From: an uncultured Parasphingopyxis sp. | GTDB taxonomy: Bacteria; Pseudomonadota; Alphaproteobacteria; Sphingomonadales; Sphingomonadaceae | Assembly: GCF_937129435.1 (NCBI RefSeq) | Contig: NZ_CAKZNF010000091.1 | Span: 1-64,000, forward strand | DNA length: 64,000 bases | Direction of reading: 5' to 3' | Notes under the pieces: model-generated | The model's input: only the letters and a program-made list of their open reading frames with translations | Databases searched by the model: none | What the model was told of the DNA's origin: nothing | Position numbers and translations under genes: made by a program | In this document: piece by piece, positions 26,853 through 36,025 of the stretch | Layout of the letters: every line of letters begins with the position of its first letter | Numbering within the stretch: position 1 is the first letter of the stretch

Positions 26853-28040
26853 TTATATGACGCGGCCGTCTCTCAATCTCTCGATCTCATCCGTCGACAG
26901 GCCGAGCCGTTCGGCCAGCACCGCCTCGGTATCCTCGCCCAGCACGGGCGGCGCCTTTCCTTCGGGCGGCGGCGAAGCACCGAGGCGGAGCGGGCTCGCG
27001 ACCTGCGGTACGCCGTCGGTTTCGTAGGACAGGCCGCGATGGCGGGCCTGCGGCTCGGCAAAGGCCTCGGCGATCGTGTTGATCGGGCCGTAAGGGACCT
27101 TCGCCGCGATCAGGCCTTCGGTCCATTCGGCGGTCGTCCTGGTCTTTATCGCTTCAACCAGTGGCGGGATCAGCATGTCGCGATTCTCGACCCGCGCGGC
27201 ATTGGTGCGGTAGCGCTCGTCCTCCGCCAGTTCGCCATGGCCGGTCAGGGCCGCGAACCGCGCGAACTGCCCGTCGTTTCCGACCGCGACGATAATCCAG
27301 CCATCGGCGGTTTCGAATGGCTGATAGGGCACGACATTGGGATGCGCGTTGCCCGTCCGCCCCGGCGCTGTGCCCGAGACCAGATAATTGAGCGCCTGAT
27401 TGCCCAGCCCCGCCATCGCGACGTCGAACAGCGCGATATCGATATGCTGGCCTTCACCGGTCTTCTCGCGCTGATAAAGCGCCGCCAGGATCGCGGCGGC
27501 GGCGTTCATGCCCGTGGTCATGTCGACCATCGCGACACCCATCCGGTGCGGCGGGCCGTCCTTCTCGCCCGTCACCGACATGAAGCCGCTCATCGCCTGG
27601 ATCATCAGGTCGTAGCCGGGCTTGGCGGCGTCGGGCCCGTCCTGCCCGAAGCCGGTAATCGAACAATAGATCAGGCGCGGGTTGATCGCTTTCAGGCTAT
27701 CATAGTCGAGGCCGTATTTCCTGAGCCCGCCGAGCTTGAAATTCTCGACGACGATATCGCTGTCCTCGGCCAGCCGGCGGATCAGCGCCTGTCCCTCGGG
27801 CCTCGCCATGTCGATGGTCACGCTATGCTTGTTGCGGTTGGCGGCGAGATAATAACCGGCGCGGCGGTTTTCGCCCTCGCCATGCCAGGGCGGCCCCCAG
27901 CCGCGCGTGTCGTCTCCGGCGCCGGGCTTCTCGATCTTGACGATCTCCGCACCCAGATCGCCCAGCATCTGCGTCGCCCAAGGCCCGGCGAGCACGCGCG
28001 AGAGATCGAGGACGCGGACGCCCGATAGTGCGTGCCGCAT
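26853..28040 (-). CDS. CaiB/BaiF (class III) CoA-transferase
   Basis: 395-residue family III CoA-transferase. Start [35 protein letters not shown] shows the nucleotide-binding-like block; the catalytic aspartate expected after this lies in KPGYDLMIQAMSGFMSVTGEKDG. Start ATG 28040 shares one base with the stop of the glutaryl-CoA dehydrogenase gene (TGATG), so they are coupled. The pairing with that gene suggests transfer of CoA to glutarate, as in the SUGCT-type enzyme of mammals, but the family also includes many other acids. The longer open frame upstream is only a shadow of the dehydrogenase. Confidence 0.88.
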   Translation of the reverse strand: MRHALSGVRVLDLSRVLAGPWATQMLGDLGAEIVKIEKPGAGDDTRGWGPPWHGEGENRRAGYYLAANRNKHSVTIDMARPEGQALIRRLAEDSDIVVENFKLGGLRKYGLDYDSLKAINPRLIYCSITGFGQDGPDAAKPGYDLMIQAMSGFMSVTGEKDGPPHRMGVAMVDMTTGMNAAAAILAALYQREKTGEGQHIDIALFDVAMAGLGNQALNYLVSGTAPGRTGNAHPNVVPYQPFETADGWIIVAVGNDGQFARFAALTGHGELAEDERYRTNAARVENRDMLIPPLVEAIKTRTTAEWTEGLIAAKVPYGPINTIAEAFAEPQARHRGLSYETDGVPQVASPLRLGASPPPEGKAPPVLGEDTEAVLAERLGLSTDEIERLRDGRVI

Positions 28041-29251
28041 CAGCCGGTGAAGGCCTGGATACCGGTGATCGCCCGGCCCAGGATCAGCGCGTGGACGTCG
28101 TGCGTGCCCTCGTACGTGTTCACCGTCTCCAGGTTGATCGCGTGCCGGATCACGTGGAATTCGTCGGCGATGCCGTTGCCGCCGTGCATGTCGCGCGCCT
28201 GCCGCGCGATATCGAGCGCCTTGCCGCAATTGTTGCGCTTGATCAGGCTGATCATCTCCGGCGCCCAGGTGCCGCCATCGATATTGCGGCCCACGGCGAG
28301 CGCGGCGTGGAGGCCTAGCGCGATCTCGGTCTGCATATCGGCGAGCTTCTTCTGCACGAGCTGCGTCGCGGCAAGCGGGCGGCCGAATTGCTGCCGGTCG
28401 AGCGTGTAGCTGCGGGCGCGGTGCCAGCAATCTTCGGCCGCGCCCATCGCGCCCCAGGCGATGCCGAAGCGCGCCTTGTTGAGGCAGCCGAACGGGCCGC
28501 CGAGACCCTGCGCACCCGGCAGCAGGTTCTCTTCGGGCACGAACACCTCGTCCATCACGATCTCGCCGGTGATCGAGGCGCGCAGGCTCATCTTGCCCTC
28601 GATCTTCGGCGCCGAAAGGCCGTCCATTCCCTTTTCGAGGATGAAACCCCGGATCACGCCGCCCTCGTCCTTCGCCCAGACGACCATGACATCGGCGATC
28701 GGCGAGTTGGAGATCCACATTTTCGAACCGGTCAGCGAATAGCCGCCATCGACCTCTTTCGCGCGCGTCTTCATCCCGCCGGGGTCGGAGCCGGCATCGG
28801 GCTCGGTCAGGCCGAAGCAGCCGACCCATTCGCCCGTGGCGAGCTTGGGCAGGTATTTCTCGCGCTGCGCCTCGGTCCCATAGGCGTGAATCGGGTGCAT
28901 GACGAGCGAGCTCTGCACGCTCATCGCCGAACGATAGCCCGAATCGACCGCCTCGACCGCGCGCGCGACAAGGCCGTAGGCGACATGGGAGACGCCCGCG
29001 CAGCCATAGCCGTCGATCGTGCAGCCGAGCAGTCCGAGTTCGCCCAGTTCATTCATGATCTCGCGGTCGAACCGTTCCTCGCGCGTCGCGGAAATCACGC
29101 GCGGCAGCAGCTTTTCCTGCGCGTAGTTCCGCGCGGTTTCGTAGACCATCTTCTCTTCGTCGGTGAGCTGCTCCTCGAGCAGGAACGGATCGTCCCAGCG
29201 ATAGGTGAAAGAGGTGGATTTGGCCGGCTTGACCGGGGTTTCGACGTTCAT
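28040..29251 (-). CDS. gcdH: Glutaryl-CoA dehydrogenase
   Basis: 403-residue acyl-CoA dehydrogenase that oxidatively decarboxylates glutaryl-CoA to crotonyl-CoA in lysine and tryptophan breakdown. Motifs: [50 protein letters not shown] (19 of the block) and the catalytic base Glu381 in [16 protein letters not shown]. The GSDPGGMKT segment and the [13 protein letters not shown] segment are characteristic of GcdH over other family members. Start at ATG 29251. First gene of the two-gene operon with the CoA-transferase; electrons go to ETF (etfBA at 47-49 kb). Confidence 0.93.
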   Translation of the reverse strand: MNVETPVKPAKSTSFTYRWDDPFLLEEQLTDEEKMVYETARNYAQEKLLPRVISATREERFDREIMNELGELGLLGCTIDGYGCAGVSHVAYGLVARAVEAVDSGYRSAMSVQSSLVMHPIHAYGTEAQREKYLPKLATGEWVGCFGLTEPDAGSDPGGMKTRAKEVDGGYSLTGSKMWISNSPIADVMVVWAKDEGGVIRGFILEKGMDGLSAPKIEGKMSLRASITGEIVMDEVFVPEENLLPGAQGLGGPFGCLNKARFGIAWGAMGAAEDCWHRARSYTLDRQQFGRPLAATQLVQKKLADMQTEIALGLHAALAVGRNIDGGTWAPEMISLIKRNNCGKALDIARQARDMHGGNGIADEFHVIRHAINLETVNTYEGTHDVHALILGRAITGIQAFTG

Positions 29252-29560
29252 TGTCAGGGTCTTTCGGATCGGTTCGGAATGTTGCGTAGGGCTTAGCACA
29301 GCGCTTTCGCCTTCGCGAGACATGCGATGTCGTGAAATCCGGTGATGCGCGTCACAACGCTGTCACCGGTCCCGGCGCATAAGGCCCTCACCCGATGGGC
29401 GCAGCCTCCCAGGCAGGTCCGTCGGCACAAGTCGCCATGGGGGCTGAAGGTTTTATGCGACCCGGCCGGATCCCCCATGGTGGCTTGACCATTTTTGGGG
29501 TTTTGATTGTCAGATTTTTTCTAGCGGCGCTCGATCGTCAGGTCGAATCTGACAAAAAAG
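29252..29560. other. Intergenic region (309 bases) between gcdH start and DUF2807 stop
   Basis: No gene is supported here. It holds the gcdH promoter region, a 9-base inverted repeat (CCATGGGGG at 29435-29443 and CCCCCATGG at 29472-29480) and the TGTCAG element at 29497-29556. Short open frames over it have no SD and unlike codon use. Confidence 0.7.
29497..29556. repeat. TGTCAG...CTGACA element, second copy
   Basis: Bounded by TTGTCAGATT (29508-29517) and AATCTGACAA (29546-29555), an exact 10-base inverted repeat. Inside is gcggcgctcgatcgtcagg, nearly identical to 24047-24066 of the first copy, and the first 17 bases (29497-29513) are the exact reverse complement of 24074-24090. It lacks the large 25-base inverted repeat of the first copy, so one copy is a reduced or expanded form. 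Confidence 0.65.
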
Positions 29561-30277
29561 TCATCTCCGCCCCAGAAATCCGCCGCACTGGACCGACCCG
29601 GAACCTACGCTGCGATCGGTGCACGCCGCATCGCCATAGACAGTCACATTGCCGTTGCCGTTGGCGACGATCTCGGCTTCGCGATCGGCCGTCACTTCGA
29701 TCATGCCGGGGCCGTTCAGGTTTACCGAGAGGTCTTCGATCGTCAGCGCCTGGGCCGAAACCGTTCCCGCGCCCTGCACGGTGATCCGCCCGGTCTCGCC
29801 ATGACCGCCTGCTTCGATCCCGCCGGCGCCGGTCAGGCTGAGCGCGACATTGTCGGCGTCGAACTCGCGGACTGCCAGCCGGCCGTTGCCGCCCAGGCTG
29901 GCAATGACCTGGCCGCCCTCCATCCGGTCGATCTCGAGATCGCCCGTGCCGATGACAGTCGCCTGGGTGAGATTGGGCGTTGTCAGGTAGAGGGTCGCCG
30001 CCCCATTGCCCTCACCCGGATAGCCACCCCAGTTGCCCGATACGTTGCGCCGCACGGTCAGCGTGCGGCCGGTGATCTGCACCGAAATCTGCTCGATCGC
30101 GCGCGCGTCGCCTTCGGCATAATCCTGGCCGGGCTGCGTCGTCGAAAGGCGCACGACGAAGGGGCCATTGACGATGATCCGGTCGAAGGCGGTCAGCGTG
30201 TAGCCCCGCCGCTCGGCCTGTGCGGGCACGGCGAGCGCAGCGATCAGGGTCGCGGCGGCGGCCAGTCGGGCGATCAT
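29561..30277 (-). CDS. Exported GIN-domain (DUF2807) protein
   Basis: 238-residue exported protein with signal peptide MIARLAAAATLIAALAVPAQA and a right-handed beta-helix-like body made of repeating G-rich strands (GTGDLEIDR, GGNGRLAVREF, GAGGIEAGG, GAGTVSAQAL, GPGMIEVTA, GNGNVTV). This is the putative head domain type of DUF2807. It ends with a Cys pair region (ACTDRSVGSGSVQCGGF). Start ATG 30277 overlaps the methyltransferase stop (ATGA). A paralogue that is a predicted lipoprotein lies at 31253. Function unknown; envelope or periplasmic role likely. Confidence 0.83.
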   Translation of the reverse strand: MIARLAAAATLIAALAVPAQAERRGYTLTAFDRIIVNGPFVVRLSTTQPGQDYAEGDARAIEQISVQITGRTLTVRRNVSGNWGGYPGEGNGAATLYLTTPNLTQATVIGTGDLEIDRMEGGQVIASLGGNGRLAVREFDADNVALSLTGAGGIEAGGHGETGRITVQGAGTVSAQALTIEDLSVNLNGPGMIEVTADREAEIVANGNGNVTVYGDAACTDRSVGSGSVQCGGFLGRR

Positions 30278-30891
30278 TTGGTGGCTTCTCCCCATTCGGT
30301 CCAGCCGAAGGCGCGCGGCGTTTTCGGCATATAGCCTTGGTCTTGCGCAACGATCCTGAATCCCGCCTGAGCAATGGCGCTGGTGATCGGCCGGGTGAGA
30401 TGGCAGCCGCCGGCGATCGGCTTCCAGACCGGCTCGATCCGCCGCTGCCATTTCGCCGCCTTCGCGTCCGGTGCGGCGCCATGTTCGAGGAACAGCATCT
30501 TGCCGCCGGGCCTCAGCACGCGGCGGGCCTCGGCAAGCGATTGCATCTGATCCTGCACAGAACACAGGGTGAAGGTGGCAAGGACGGTATCGAAACTGTC
30601 GTCGTCGAACGGCAGGTTCTCGGCTACGCCCTCCGCGATATCGAATTCGATGCCCTCGGCATGCGCCGCCTCACGCGCGCGTTTCAGCAGGCCGGGGGAC
30701 GGATCGACGCCCTGCACCGTCGACACCCGTGCCGGATCGTAAAGCTGAAAATTGATGCCGCCGCCCGCGCCAAGCTCGAGCACCTTGCCTTCGGCCAGCG
30801 GCACGACCTTGGCGCGGCGCTTCATGATCGGCTTCTGCGAACAGGCGCAGCCGATCAGGCGCGGCACGACATGGCGATCCCAGAAACCCAT
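30274..30891 (-). CDS. Class I SAM-dependent methyltransferase
   Basis: 205 residues with the SAM-binding motif VLELGAGGGINFQLY, acidic end of strand 2 (VDPSPGLL), DDDSFDTVLATFTLCSV as motif IV, and RRVLRPGGKMLFLEHG as the post-motif. It resembles UbiE/PmtA-like small methyltransferases acting on lipids or quinones; the substrate cannot be told. Cysteine pair near the N-terminus (GCACSQ). GGAGA lies just upstream of the ATG at 30891. Coupled to the downstream DUF2807 gene. Confidence 0.87.
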   Translation of the reverse strand: MGFWDRHVVPRLIGCACSQKPIMKRRAKVVPLAEGKVLELGAGGGINFQLYDPARVSTVQGVDPSPGLLKRAREAAHAEGIEFDIAEGVAENLPFDDDSFDTVLATFTLCSVQDQMQSLAEARRVLRPGGKMLFLEHGAAPDAKAAKWQRRIEPVWKPIAGGCHLTRPITSAIAQAGFRIVAQDQGYMPKTPRAFGWTEWGEATK

Positions 30892-30948
30892 GGGTCTCCG
30901 GGTGCCAGAAAATCAGCGGCAACGAAAGCGCGCGAAGCGCCGGGGCGA

Positions 30949-31170
30949 TTAGCCCTTCTGCGCTTTCTGCCAGGCCTGGACGCGGCGCGAATAGGGCAGG
31001 GCGCCCAATACCGCGCCAAGGCCCGTAATGCCGCCCGCGATCGCGCTCCCGGCAATGCCCTCGATCTGTGGTGCAAGAAACCCGAATCCGACCGCCGCGC
31101 CGACGGCGGCGCCGACAACGATCAGTACGAGTTCCATGGCGGTCGGTTTCGGTTTGGCCGTATCGGACAT
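30949..31170 (-). CDS. Small two-helix membrane protein
   Basis: 73 residues with two glycine/alanine-rich hydrophobic segments (roughly 12-33 and 38-59) and a basic C-terminus (SRRVQAWQKAQKG). Possibly an inner-membrane hairpin. The ATG has GAGGGGA 9 bases upstream. Position between the lipoprotein and the methyltransferase suggests co-transcription. I recognise no family with certainty. Confidence 0.7.
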   Translation of the reverse strand: MSDTAKPKPTAMELVLIVVGAAVGAAVGFGFLAPQIEGIAGSAIAGGITGLGAVLGALPYSRRVQAWQKAQKG

Positions 31171-31252
31171 AAATCAATTCCCCTCGATTGTTTATGCGCC
31201 CTGATCCGTCATTCTTGTGCGGTCTCCCGCCCGATTTCGCAAGTGACGGCCG

Positions 31253-31990
31253 TCACACGCAACGCAATTCGCCCGATCCCAGCGCGTTCGATCTGCACCG
31301 TGCTCCACCGCGCACTTCCACATCGCCCGAGCCCAGCAGCGATGCTTCCGCCGCCTCGGTGGCATAGCCGCGCACATCGCCCGACCCGGCGATATTCGCC
31401 TCGAGTGTGGCGACGCGAAGATCGGCGGCCTCCACGTTGCCCGACCCGGCGATGTCGATTTCCAGATCCTGGGCCGTCCCGGCAATTGTAATGGTTCCCG
31501 AACCGGCGATGCTCAATTCCGTATCGCGCGCGGTCAGCGAGGCAATGGAAAGATCGCCCGATCCCGCGATCGACGCCTCGAATTCTTCGGCTTCGGCCCG
31601 GTCGACGGTCATGTTGCCCGACCCGGCGACTGCCACTTCGGTCAGCCGGGGAAGGGTCACATAGATCGTCGCACGTCCCTCGCTGTCGCCGTCGAACCAG
31701 CCGTCGCTCTCTCGCCCGATCCGCAGCGTGTTCCCGCGCACGGTCACTTCCAGATCTTCGAGCGCCGCCTCGTCGCCGACGGCACGGATCGAGAATTCCT
31801 CGCCCAGCGTCACCTCGACATTATCGGGACCGCGCAGTTCGACCTCGTCGAAATCGGCGAGGGCAAAGCCGCGTTCGGCGCCATCCTCGCCGCTTACCAC
31901 GCGGCTTTCCGGATCGGTCTGTCCCGGGCTGGCCAGGCCGTTGCACGCAGCCAGCGCACCCAGCGCCACGAGCGGAAATAGGAAGCGCAT
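31253..31990 (-). CDS. GIN-domain (DUF2807) lipoprotein
   Basis: 245-residue predicted outer-membrane lipoprotein: signal FLFPLVALGALAAC with a lipobox ending in Cys near residue 16. The body has regular beta-helix repeats with a GSG or AGSG turn (VAGSGNMTV, IAGSGDLSI, IAGSGTITI, IAGSGNVEA, IAGSGDVRG, LGSGDVEV). ATG 31990 chosen over GTG 31993 because AAGGAGA is 7 bases from the ATG. Paralogue of the 238-residue exported protein two genes downstream. Function unknown. Confidence 0.85.
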   Translation of the reverse strand: MRFLFPLVALGALAACNGLASPGQTDPESRVVSGEDGAERGFALADFDEVELRGPDNVEVTLGEEFSIRAVGDEAALEDLEVTVRGNTLRIGRESDGWFDGDSEGRATIYVTLPRLTEVAVAGSGNMTVDRAEAEEFEASIAGSGDLSIASLTARDTELSIAGSGTITIAGTAQDLEIDIAGSGNVEAADLRVATLEANIAGSGDVRGYATEAAEASLLGSGDVEVRGGARCRSNALGSGELRCV

Positions 31991-32058
31991 CACGACTCTC
32001 CTTGCTGTGTTATGTGAACAATACAGCTAAGCGGCGCCGCTGGCAAGTTCGCTCCGAT

Positions 32059-33393
32059 TCAGGAAGGCGCGCCCTTTCGAACGACCGTTTCGCTGGTCCC
32101 CGCCACGTCGCCATCGGCGGCGATTTCGCCGGCCTCTGCTGCCTCGATCTCGTCGTGCCGCTCGTGGAGCGGCGCGAAGCGGAGGATCAGATAGCCGGCG
32201 ATCGCGGAGACGAACGACCCCATCAGCACGCCGATCTTCGCCTCCTCGATCAACAATGGATTGCCCGGGAAGGCGAGCGCGCCGATGAACAGGCTCATCG
32301 TGAAGCCGATGCCGCACAAGAGCGCCGTCGCGTAGATTTGCAGCCAGGTGGCGCCGCGCAATTTACCGGCGAAGCCGAGCTTCACCGCGATCCACACGCT
32401 GCCGAAGATTCCGATCTGCTTGCCCAAGAACAAGCCGGCCGCGATGCCGAGCGGCAGCGGTGCGAAAATCTGCTCCAGCCCAAGCGCGCCGACCGGTACC
32501 CCGGCATTGGCGAAGCCGAACAGCGGCACGATCAGGAAAGCGACCGGCCAGTCGAGACCGTGTTCCAGCCGGTGCAGCGTCGAATCCGCCGCGTCCGGGG
32601 CCCCAGGCGTCTTGCGCAGCGGCACCATCATCGCTGCGAGCACGCCTGCAATCGTTGCATGGACGCCCGACAGCAGCACGAAATACCAGAGGATGGCGGC
32701 GCACAGCAGATAGGGCCAGATACGGATCACGCCCGACCGGTTGAGCACATACATGACGAGCAGGATCATCGCCGAAATGAAGAGCGCGAAGGTGTTGAGC
32801 CCGGCGGTGTAGACCAAAGCGATGATCGCCACCGCGCCCATGTCGTCGACGATTGCGACGGTAACCAGGAAGAGCTTGAGCGATGTCGGCGCCCGCCTGC
32901 CCAAGAGGGCAAGCACGCCGATGGCAAAGGCGATGTCGGTCGCCGCCGGGATCGCCCAGCCATTTTGCAGCGCGGGATCGCCGCCGGTGACAACCAGGTA
33001 AATAATTGCCGGAACGATCATGCCCGCAGCCGCCGCCAGCACGGGCAGCCGCCGCCGCTCCCATGTCGCCAGCCGCCCGTCGACGAACTCGCGCTTGATC
33101 TCGAGGCCGACGAACAGGAAGAATATCGCCATCAACGCATCGTTGATCCACAGATGCATGTTCATCGGGCCGAGCTTTTCGGACAGCACCGGCGAGAGGT
33201 TTACCATCCAGCCGAGGCCGGGAATTTCGAACCGGGGCAGGGGATCTTCGAGAAAGTGGTGATAGGGCTCGTACAGGGCTGTGTTGGCAACGATCATCGC
33301 GAGCGCCGCCGCGACCATCAGGACGATGCCGCCCGAAGCCTCGCTATTCAAAAATTGCCTTAAAGCGGATCGTACGCCGGTCCGTTTAGTCAT
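32059..33393 (-). CDS. nhaA: Na+/H+ antiporter NhaA
   Basis: 444-residue inner-membrane antiporter exporting Na+ or Li+ in exchange for protons. The conserved ATDIAFAIGVLALLG and the ion-binding DD pair in VAIVDDMGAVAII are present, as are the long helix array and the GKQIGIFGSVW segment. The first residues (MTKRTGVRSALRQFLNSEASGG) match the family start. Gap upstream (148 bases) contains its promoter; no special box seen. The C-terminal tail after the last helix is longer than in E. coli and polar. Confidence 0.94.
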   Translation of the reverse strand: MTKRTGVRSALRQFLNSEASGGIVLMVAAALAMIVANTALYEPYHHFLEDPLPRFEIPGLGWMVNLSPVLSEKLGPMNMHLWINDALMAIFFLFVGLEIKREFVDGRLATWERRRLPVLAAAAGMIVPAIIYLVVTGGDPALQNGWAIPAATDIAFAIGVLALLGRRAPTSLKLFLVTVAIVDDMGAVAIIALVYTAGLNTFALFISAMILLVMYVLNRSGVIRIWPYLLCAAILWYFVLLSGVHATIAGVLAAMMVPLRKTPGAPDAADSTLHRLEHGLDWPVAFLIVPLFGFANAGVPVGALGLEQIFAPLPLGIAAGLFLGKQIGIFGSVWIAVKLGFAGKLRGATWLQIYATALLCGIGFTMSLFIGALAFPGNPLLIEEAKIGVLMGSFVSAIAGYLILRFAPLHERHDEIEAAEAGEIAADGDVAGTSETVVRKGAPS

Positions 33394-33541
33394 GTCTGCT
33401 CCCTTGGATCACTGGACCGTTCTCTATCCGCTTCGCGCGCGACTGCAAACCGCGTTGCACCGCACAACACGGATTCCATCAGAAACGGGTTTACTCCGAA
33501 TCGGATCGAATTAAGAAGAGCAATGACGGGGGGCGCATCAA

Positions 33542-34915
33542 TTGGATGCACTATTACTTTTGGCAGGCGGGCTGCTGCACGAATTGATGCTGTTTGCAGC
33601 AATCGGATTCGTGATCGGTGGCGCAAGCGATCTTGCCATCGACTTGATCTGGATAGGCACGGCACTCCGCGCCAAGATTTCCCTGCGGCAGGAGAGTGCC
33701 CATTGCTGGAAAAGAAAGCCAGCCACGCATTCAAAATTCGCCATCTTCGTTCCCGCATGGGACGAATCGGCCGTTATTGAGGCCATGCTCGATCATTCGA
33801 TTGAGAAAGTTACCGGTCACGACGTGGATATTTTCGTCGGTTATTATCCCAATGACAGAAAGACGGGCGACATACTCAAAAGAGTTGCCGTGCGAGGTGG
33901 ACGCGTTGTTCCGGTTCGCGCGCCACGGCCGGGCCCCACGACGAAGGCCGACTGCCTTAACGCGATCTGGCGAGGCATGGTCGAGGCCGAATCCGACAAG
34001 GGGTACCGCTTCGACGCGATCATCCTCCACGATGCCGAGGATCTGATCCACGCAAGTGAACTGGCGCTCTACGATCGGCTGCTGCCGGGCCTCGATTTTG
34101 TCCAGTTGCCCGTGCTTCCGCTGCCCGATCCGCATTCGCGCTGGATCGGCAACAGCTATTGCGACGAGTTCGCCGAGGCGCATGGCAAGGCGATGACCGT
34201 GCGCCAGTCGCTCGGCGCGGCCATTCCCTCGGCCGGCACGGGCTGTGCGATTTCCCGAAAGGCTCTTGCAGGCCTCGCCGAACAGCGCGGCGGCGTGCCG
34301 TTCGATGCCGACAGCCTGACCGAGGATTACGAGCTCGGCCTGCGGATCGCCGAAGCGGGCGGGAAGGGGATTTTCGCCCGGTGTCGCGATGAGGATGGTT
34401 CGCTGATCGCAGTCCGCTCGCATTTCCCCTCCAAGCTCGGCACGGCGGTGCGCCAGAAGACGCGCTGGATCATGGGGATCGCGCTGTCGGGTTGGGACCG
34501 GCTCGGTTGGCGCGGGGGCTGGGCCGAGCGCTGGATGCGGCTGCGCGACCGCGGCACGATACTGGCGGCGATGGTGCTCTTTGCGGCCTATGCGGCGCTG
34601 GCGCTCGCTGCGTTGCTCGGTGCGGCCGCGTTGCTGGGCCACTATGAAATGCCCGAAATTGACCCCCTACTTCGCGTGCTGCTCTGGATCAATTTCGGCC
34701 TGCTGATCTGGCGCCTGCTCATGCGGGCCGGCTTCACGGCCCACGCCTATGGCTGGCGTGAGGGACTGCGCGCCATTCCGCGGACCATCACCTCTAATAT
34801 CGTCGCCATGATGGCGGCGAGGCGGGCGACGGGCCGCTACCTGTTCGGCGGATCGGATGGTGCGAAGCGTTGGGAAAAGACCCATCACGTCTTTCCGGAC
34901 ACGACATTGCTCTGA
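33542..34915 (+). CDS. NfrB-like family 2 glycosyltransferase
   Basis: 457-residue membrane glycosyltransferase of the NfrB (phage N4 adsorption protein B) type. One N-terminal helix, a GT-A catalytic domain (FVPAWDES, the DxD-like motif IILHDAEDLIH, the acceptor motif DADSLTEDYELGLRI and the QKTRWIMGI motif, the Q/RxxRW signature) and two or three C-terminal helices. Likely makes an envelope polysaccharide. Starts with TTG at 33542; the nearest SD-like stretch is weak, so an ATG at 33587 is possible. Its stop overlaps the next start (TGATG). Confidence 0.82.
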   Translation: MDALLLLAGGLLHELMLFAAIGFVIGGASDLAIDLIWIGTALRAKISLRQESAHCWKRKPATHSKFAIFVPAWDESAVIEAMLDHSIEKVTGHDVDIFVGYYPNDRKTGDILKRVAVRGGRVVPVRAPRPGPTTKADCLNAIWRGMVEAESDKGYRFDAIILHDAEDLIHASELALYDRLLPGLDFVQLPVLPLPDPHSRWIGNSYCDEFAEAHGKAMTVRQSLGAAIPSAGTGCAISRKALAGLAEQRGGVPFDADSLTEDYELGLRIAEAGGKGIFARCRDEDGSLIAVRSHFPSKLGTAVRQKTRWIMGIALSGWDRLGWRGGWAERWMRLRDRGTILAAMVLFAAYAALALAALLGAAALLGHYEMPEIDPLLRVLLWINFGLLIWRLLMRAGFTAHAYGWREGLRAIPRTITSNIVAMMAARRATGRYLFGGSDGAKRWEKTHHVFPDTTLL

Positions 34916-35967
34916 TGAGATTCGGCTCGCCCGTTCGTTTCCCCGTCGCCGTCATCGCGATCTGGATCGGGGTGCGGATCTGGGCGGTGAGCGGGGACGA
35001 AGCCGTGGTCGCGAGCGCACCGCAGGCGATGCCTTTCGAGCGTGAAGAGGCAAGGGGTGCTCTGGATGTGGCGGAGCTTGAGACTCTCGCGACCGCCAGG
35101 AAATCGGTTGCACCCGATTCTCCCGGTTTCCTGGCCGCGGCGAACGCTGATCATCTTCGGCTAAACGTAGAGGTCGTAGCGCCCCGTGCGCTGAGGCAGG
35201 CCGATGCGGTTGCCCTGCCTGCGCCGTTCCAGCAGGGTTCTAGCGCGCGGAGAAACACTGGCTATGAGCCGGTGGTGCGGACAGCCTCGCCGATGATCAC
35301 GCCTCTCGAACCCCCAAGGGCAAATCCGCTGTCGTTCTCCGGCTGGGCCTTATTGCGAGGCGGGCGGGGACAGGCAGGACTGGCCCCGGGCGGGCAACTC
35401 GGCGCGAGCCAGGCAGGGCTTCGCATGCGACTGCCATTTGTTCGGGTCCAGGGCTTCACGCTGGCCGCCAATGCGCGGCTGTCCCGTGCGCTGGACCGTC
35501 CACGCACGAGCGAAGCGGCATTCGGTGTATCGGTTCGGCCCGATCGCCGACTGCCCGTCGAACTGATCGCCGAGCGGCGGTTCGATCTGGGCGAGGGCGG
35601 CCGGGACGCCTGGGCACTGGGTCTGGCGGGCGGTGTCTCTCGTCGGCCGCTTCCTGCGGGTTTCGAGGTGAGCGCCTATGCACAGGCCGGCGTTGTCGGC
35701 GCCCGCAGCCGCGATTTCTATGCCGACGGCGCATTGAGCCTCAACCGCCCTATTGCCGCGATCGGCCGCGCCGAAATCGCGTTTGGCGGCGAGCTTCGTG
35801 GCGCCGCCCAGCCGGGGCTGGCCCGCGTCGATGCCGGACCGGAAATGGTCATGCATCTGCCTGTGGCCGGCGGCAATTTCAGATTGAGTGCGGGCTATCG
35901 CTTTCGGCTTGCGGGGAATGCGCGGCCGGGCTCCGGCTTCGCCCTGACGGCCGGGACCGATTTCTGA
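34915..35967 (+). CDS. Outer-membrane barrel protein paired with NfrB-like enzyme
   Basis: 350 residues. One N-terminal hydrophobic segment (FPVAVIAIWIGVRIW), a low-complexity linker, then from about residue 140 a body of alternating beta-strands (SFSGWALLRGG, GGQLGASQAGLRM, VSAYAQAGVVGARS) ending ...FRLSAGYRFRL and a terminal aromatic (TAGTDF), as in beta-barrels. The pattern matches what I recall of the NfrA C-terminal-like proteins next to nfrB in sphingomonads. Start ATG 34915 overlaps the glycosyltransferase stop. May anchor or export the polymer; not proven. Confidence 0.6.
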   Translation: MRFGSPVRFPVAVIAIWIGVRIWAVSGDEAVVASAPQAMPFEREEARGALDVAELETLATARKSVAPDSPGFLAAANADHLRLNVEVVAPRALRQADAVALPAPFQQGSSARRNTGYEPVVRTASPMITPLEPPRANPLSFSGWALLRGGRGQAGLAPGGQLGASQAGLRMRLPFVRVQGFTLAANARLSRALDRPRTSEAAFGVSVRPDRRLPVELIAERRFDLGEGGRDAWALGLAGGVSRRPLPAGFEVSAYAQAGVVGARSRDFYADGALSLNRPIAAIGRAEIAFGGELRGAAQPGLARVDAGPEMVMHLPVAGGNFRLSAGYRFRLAGNARPGSGFALTAGTDF

Positions 35968-36025
35968 CCCCGGGCTGTCTGCTCGCCTTCCGGAGCGGGG
36001 AAAAAAGGGATAGGCGGGGCGGGCC

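Noticed and set aside
25587..28028. 813-residue open frame on the plus strand opposite hppD and the CoA-transferase
   Set aside because: Spans two real minus-strand genes and an intergenic repeat; no domain pattern.
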